NCBI GenBank assembly: GCA_039000515.1
Contig: JBCFYV010000594.1
Coordinates: forward strand, 22,658-86,657
Length of the DNA stretch: 64,000 nt
DNA from: Timema cristinae
Taxonomy: Eukaryota; Arthropoda; Insecta; Phasmatodea; Timematidae
Direction of reading: 5' to 3'
Part shown: piece after piece, positions 59,399 through 64,000 of the stretch
How positions within the stretch are numbered: position 1 is the first letter of the stretch
Layout: each line of letters begins with the position of its first letter
The notes under the pieces: generated by a model
What the model was told of the DNA's origin: nothing
Database searches by the model: none
Seen by the model: only the letters and a program-made list of their open reading frames with translations
Program-made: the position numbers and the translations under genes

Positions 59399-60267
59399 GT
59401 GTTTTAAAGTTAGGTTTGTAAGTTATTATCAAAATACTATAGTTATTTTAAACATTAAGTTGGGCTTTTATATGACATTTATGGGGGATGGCAGTTGTAA
59501 TCCATTTAGTTGGTATGGATGTCTGTATGAATTTGTCATGTAGTTTCATCTGTAGAGGTTCAAGATTTCTTCAAACAAAATATAAGGATAATTGTTTGTA
59601 ATTTGCAAGCTTTGGGTTTGCTACAAAACACGTTAAAGATTACTATTTTTTGGGATATAATTGTGTGTGTGCCATATGCTCTCAAAGTCAGATTCACACT
59701 TTTTTTTAACCAACATGGTTGGCCAACATCTTATTTCTTTGGAGAGAGAGTTTTTACTTTTTGTCAAAATAGCTATAAAAAATACATATAGGTCTACTTG
59801 AAGCCTGCAATGTTGATATTTTGTAAATAGAAAATAAATATTAGGAAATGTTTTAATAAAACCACCTATTTTAATATAACTCTTAAGGAAAACTTTGTTT
59901 ATTCAATTTTTGAGGTAGCTAAATTTTGTTCCATATAGCCTAAGCCTATTAAGGGTAGGCTAACCACATTAATATATCGTGTAAAGTAGGCCCTTGGTGT
60001 GATTTTCAGTTGTTACTTATAATAAATAGTACCAATACCTGTACAAATAATAATCATAATAATAATATAATAAAATGTAAGGTTCACCACCAAAAAAAGG
60101 CTTCTATCCAATAAATGTTTCTTCCTGCGGTACCAGAATCCTACTGTACCATGGATTAAGATGATCCAACAAACATTTCCAGAAGAAGAAAGATCATTAA
60201 AACAATATATTGAAAAGTATTAGCACATTTCTCCCGCAAGCTACTAGTATAGCTCTATAAATGTATG
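59399..60267. other. Downstream flank of the CAAP1-like gene
   Basis: No coding region is supported. A short 62-codon ORF at 59603 shows no features. Confidence 0.4.
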
Positions 60268-60279
60268 TTTATTGCTTGT

Positions 60280-62031
60280 TTATGAAGTTTTCTCATGAGC
60301 ACACACTGCACCGTTCTCAGGCCCTCTTGAAAGAGACTGATACTCTTGTACGCTACCTATAACTTCCGATGAGTTGGTACAAGGCAACTCCACACCGTCC
60401 AATTTATGTGGCTCTTTAACCTTTTTGGATGATTTGATCCGTTTCATTATCTTTGCACAAAACTTGCTGTCGGTAACTACTTTCTGAACACTTTTACTCT
60501 GAAGCCATCTATCAGACCAAGATGAACATGATTCTTTATGCAATATGCCTACATTATCTACATTTTGTTCTAATTTATCCTTCTCTTCAATACTACTTTT
60601 AATTACTTCATCTTCATTGATATGATCATTACCTGCACTTTTACTTACTTGTCTAGTGTTCTTAGTAATATCATTTGATTCTGCATAGTTTTTTGTTTTT
60701 GAAAAAATATCACTTTTTTTAATTTCGTCACTTAAGTTTAGATTTGGCTCCTTCTCTTCTTCAGATGGTTTAGTTTCACTCTCAAAATGATCGTCATCAT
60801 CGTCTAACACAACAATATCTGTCTCACAATCTATTACAATGACACTTTCACTTTCACTACTGCTATCACCATTTAATACATTTTCTTTAGTGCACACTAA
60901 ATCAATATTTAAGTTTGTAGTAACTATTTCGTCAGTATTTTCTTTTTCTGAGCCACCATTGTTTTCTATCTGAGCATTTGTAGATAACATTGATTGTTCT
61001 TTGTCTACATGTATATTACTAATGTTACTTGATACAATAGAGCTTGTACCCTCCAAACATTGTCCTGCGTCTGGAAGCTCGTTGCTAGATTCACTGTCAA
61101 TGATCTCAATCACTTCAGTTTTTATCTTTGGTAAAAGCTGAACCAGTGCATTAATGTTATCTCTGTTGTAGAGGTTATGTACATCTTTTGATTTGCCTGA
61201 CGATTCAGATACTTCTTTGTTGTCCTCCTTGAGAAGTGCTCGGATAGCACGAGCTCTCATCTCCAACTCCAAGATTTCCAATAATGTTTTACTTTTGCTC
61301 TCCTCATCTTCTTTTATAGCTTGGCCCTCTAGAATGTCAATTTTGTCCATTACTTCCTTCTCTTTAAAATTTTTGTTTTTATTTTTAACCTCCTTTTGTT
61401 GCTTTTTGGAAATGTGTTTGCGTTTCCTTTTATTTTGATGTTTTTCTTTAACTCCTCCCTTTTTCAAATTACAATCCTCGAGAAGATCTCCAACTTCTTG
61501 CTCGGTGATACCAATTTCTAGCATGTCGACATCAACTGCAGCCGTCTCAAGATCGTTGTCACTCATACTATTTACATCAATGTCAAGAGTTTGTTGCGGC
61601 TCAATTAATAAGTTAGGCCTATCTGAACCTGTGCTATTAATTTCATCAAAGTCATCAGAATCTGAGGACGATTCAAGTTGACAGCCATCTAAAATACTTA
61701 AGATTCGCTTGGAAGACATCCCCAATAGTTGATCAAAACACAAAGATTTTAATTCATCCACAGCAAGGCCTTTAAGAATAGGCGGCAACATTGCCCGTAG
61801 CTTTCGTTCTGTTATGACAGAAAACACTTGATTTATCATTGCTTTTCTGTCATCAATATAGTAGCCTATGGGCTGAATTTTTTCCTCAAAACTAAGATTT
61901 TCACTGTCACCATTTCCAATATGTTGATTCTTTAAAACACCATTACATTTCTTGCTGTTAGAGAATTTACTTTTCATTTTAATTTTACTTGAACTTAATG
62001 AAAAATTAGATAATTGTTCACTAGTATTCAT
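60280..62031 (-). CDS. CAAP1-like protein (caspase activity and apoptosis inhibitor 1 family)
   Basis: This uninterrupted 583-codon frame is the only intact host gene visible. Residues 52-117 form a helical domain with YYIDDRKAMINQVFSVITE, then LRAMLPPILKGLAVDELKSL and MSSKRILSILDG, matching what I recall of the CAAP1 N-terminal domain. Residues 122-180 are acidic. Residues 200-228 are strongly basic (KRKRKHISKKQQKE), suggesting nuclear location. Residues 250-268 (LLEILELEMRARAIRALLK) form a second helix conserved in this family. The rest is low-complexity and Ser/Glu/Asp-rich. Vertebrate CAAP1 is described as anti-apoptotic and is shorter, about 360 residues. The start is the first ATG after an AT-rich leader. 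A possible AATAAA lies 6 nt after the stop (60273-60268), which is unusually close. The gene appears to be single-exon. Confidence 0.75.
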   Translation of the reverse strand: MNTSEQLSNFSLSSSKIKMKSKFSNSKKCNGVLKNQHIGNGDSENLSFEEKIQPIGYYIDDRKAMINQVFSVITERKLRAMLPPILKGLAVDELKSLCFDQLLGMSSKRILSILDGCQLESSSDSDDFDEINSTGSDRPNLLIEPQQTLDIDVNSMSDNDLETAAVDVDMLEIGITEQEVGDLLEDCNLKKGGVKEKHQNKRKRKHISKKQQKEVKNKNKNFKEKEVMDKIDILEGQAIKEDEESKSKTLLEILELEMRARAIRALLKEDNKEVSESSGKSKDVHNLYNRDNINALVQLLPKIKTEVIEIIDSESSNELPDAGQCLEGTSSIVSSNISNIHVDKEQSMLSTNAQIENNGGSEKENTDEIVTTNLNIDLVCTKENVLNGDSSSESESVIVIDCETDIVVLDDDDDHFESETKPSEEEKEPNLNLSDEIKKSDIFSKTKNYAESNDITKNTRQVSKSAGNDHINEDEVIKSSIEEKDKLEQNVDNVGILHKESCSSWSDRWLQSKSVQKVVTDSKFCAKIMKRIKSSKKVKEPHKLDGVELPCTNSSEVIGSVQEYQSLSRGPENGAVCAHEKTS

Positions 62032-64000
62032 AATGCTTTTGCTTAAAGGCTTTAGATTGTTTTATCTGTATTTTGTATTTATCCACGATAGTTATTTAAG
62101 AGCAACGCTCTTTATTTATTTTTTAATAAATGCCATAATTAGAACTAGTGTTTTTTTTAAGGCTAAACTAAACAAATAATCCACAATCAATAAGTCCTAT
62201 AGCTGTTTATTGTGATTGTTATTAGGATCACAGAGGACAATAATAATAATCGTGTTAACACTAAGATAGAAACTTTAGGTAGGAATGATGTTTATTTCCA
62301 ACGCCGGAACACGAGTGAAAATATTATAACAGCCAGATTTGTCCAAACTTTAGTATCCCATTAATCACAATAATATAATACATCCTGATAGTCACATAAA
62401 ATGGTTAAGTGTAAACAAATGAATCTAAGATAGAAAAGAAAAATACAAATCCTAAGGTTTCTATCTTGCGCATTCAATGGTGTGCAGACTACAGTTGTAA
62501 TATTTTAACAAAGATGTATTACTACAGTTCTTGTACTGAAGTACCGCAAAAAGTTCCATCCTGATTTATCCAAGAAATACAGCCACCTACTACACACAGC
62601 AAACAATCAGACCAGTGATCTCTATATTATACTGGATAGACATAAACATTATTATTTTAAAATAGTGAAGTATTATACCACAGGTGACTGAAGAATCATT
62701 TACATTAAAGGATATACAATTCAGTTTTACAGGTAATACTGTACAAATACGAATAAAATATTTAATATATTTTTAAAAATGTATTTATCATCCATGTTGT
62801 TTACAGTAATTAATTTTACATCAATTTTAAAGTTTGCTATTTGCTTGTATATTGGTTTCAGAAACCGTATTATGTAACAAGCTAACCAACGGGCTGTACT
62901 GCCTAAATCTGCTGCACATAATCATTAGTCAAGAATATATGTATTGTACCCAATTATATATACAGATCTATTAATGTATATCTACATTTGTTACATACCA
63001 CGTCTCGGAAACATTATGGAACAAGAACGCTGCTATCAGAATTGTTGGCAGCTCTCGCTGTTCCGCTAGCACTGCACTTGACTGTTCAGAGCAACAAAAA
63101 CAACTGACTGCAATGTGGGGTGGGTGGCCTGCGCATAGTTGGCTTGGGCCTACGTGATTTTTCAAACGGAGAGGGATGTCTCCCCCCTTATTATTTCCCC
63201 ATGATTCATTACTTTCAGCCACTATAAAGCTCCACAGTTTGTGGGGAACCAGACACAATTCTACATCACCAGTCAAAAAGTCAACACGTTCGACATCTTA
63301 TCTTCTAGTCGACAGTACAGAACTTGGGATCGTGACGATGCTGCCGAGGGACAGACCGGACTGACGGAAGTAGCAAGCCGTAACTTTGAACATTCAAATT
63401 TGTGGGGAGTAGGCGTCTCTATGGCTAGATTGTAGTTTTAGGGATGTTATTGTACCTGTTGAAAGTATTAGCCACTATCATCTTACTTTTCATGTTATTT
63501 AGGTTCGACTTTTAAGGACATGGTTTACATGCAATGGAGTTATTTTACACTTCACATGTTTTCTGCTTAGTCCTTAAGACCAGCGGTTTGAATAGGGATG
63601 ATTCCTACACCTTATCCTGTTTGACCAGCAAGGCCTTCTGTCGGGAAAGGGGCTGTTCAGGTTGTTCCAAGCCAGATAGTTATACTTAATTAGGTTTGAG
63701 TTTGCTTTTCTAAACCAGTTTGAAGTGCTCAACTCGTGGGTCATTTCTGCCCATCTGGCGTGGCTCGCGTTTCAACTACCTTGATGTGTGATAAGCCTTG
63801 AGAGAGTTTGATGCCTTCCTTATATATTTTTAACATTCTATGGTCATGTTTTTAATGTTTCTGGGTTAGACCAGTTGGTCGTGTGCCAGCCCATGATAAG
63901 TCAAGGCCTAGAACCCTGAATTAGAACTTTCCCTACATAAATACATTTTTATACCGTTTTGGCCGGTCCATTAATGACCTAAGCTGACAGACAACAGTCT
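62032..64000. other. Upstream of the CAAP1-like gene; unassigned
   Basis: 62032-62170 is probably 5' leader and promoter DNA of the minus-strand gene, but no core motif is distinctive. GC- and CpG-richer patches at 63000-63180 and 63270-63410 interrupt AT-rich DNA. They contain overlapping short ORFs on both strands (62971-63276 minus; 63176-63435 plus) and a TATA-like cactataaagc at 63221. From 63480 the composition is mixed and unlike the AT-rich spacers, which could be an unrecognised transposon or a UTR. No family was identified. Confidence 0.3.

Noticed and set aside
61193..62179. Plus-strand ORFs across the CAAP1-like gene
   Set aside because: They are antisense shadows of the intact 583-codon frame and have no features of their own.
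63000..63435. CpG-richer patch as a coding exon or promoter
   Set aside because: Overlapping ORFs occur on both strands, but none has a recognisable motif or clear splice sites. It is left unassigned.

Overview
The window looks like AT-rich nuclear DNA of an animal, most likely an arthropod and possibly a hemipteran insect. The reasons are the transposon types, a MADF/BESS gene carried by a PIF/Harbinger element, several tRNA-derived SINE families and long gene-free stretches. The species cannot be fixed from sequence alone. There are no bacterial operons, CRISPR arrays or rRNA genes.

The window is mostly repeats and dead transposons. Seven minisatellite families in eight arrays (units of about 25, 26, 32, 33, 37, 58 and 63 bp) fill roughly 19 kb, or about 30%. 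Four DNA transposons have resolvable ends, target-site duplications and coding remnants: a hAT-like element at 5112-8278 inside the 25-bp array, a pogo/Tigger-like element at 26973-29042 (TA duplication), a piggyBac element at 33182-35820 (TTAA) and a PIF/Harbinger element at 54019-58537 (TAA). A short hAT-like non-autonomous element lies at 30172-30921. Three or more tRNA-derived SINE families are scattered through the window, four copies having perfect 10-13 bp duplications. Two LINE remnants are recognisable.

Host genes are scarce. The only intact convincing one is a 583-codon minus-strand ORF at 60280-62031 with a CAAP1-like N-terminal domain. A broken Arg/Gly- and Pro-rich terminal exon lies at 10242-10670. 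Two short orphan exon candidates lie at 36402-36458 (minus) and 37110-37217 (plus).

Layout: 1-2860 LINE and SINE debris; 2860-10022 25-bp array split by the hAT element; 10.2-12.8 kb RGG exon and AT-rich DNA; 12.8-14.0 kb 32-bp array; 15.8-25.2 kb 37-bp array; 25-33 kb transposons and SINEs; 33.2-35.8 kb piggyBac; 37.4-39.6 kb 26-bp array; 40-52 kb AT-rich DNA with SINEs; 52.2-52.8 kb 58-bp array; 54-58.5 kb Harbinger; 59-62 kb LINE tail and CAAP1-like gene; 62-64 kb unassigned.

The most notable structure is the Harbinger element. Its two spliced genes lie on opposite strands with exons that alternate, and its MADF-BESS gene ends in exactly twenty 63-bp units that stay open for 444 codons.
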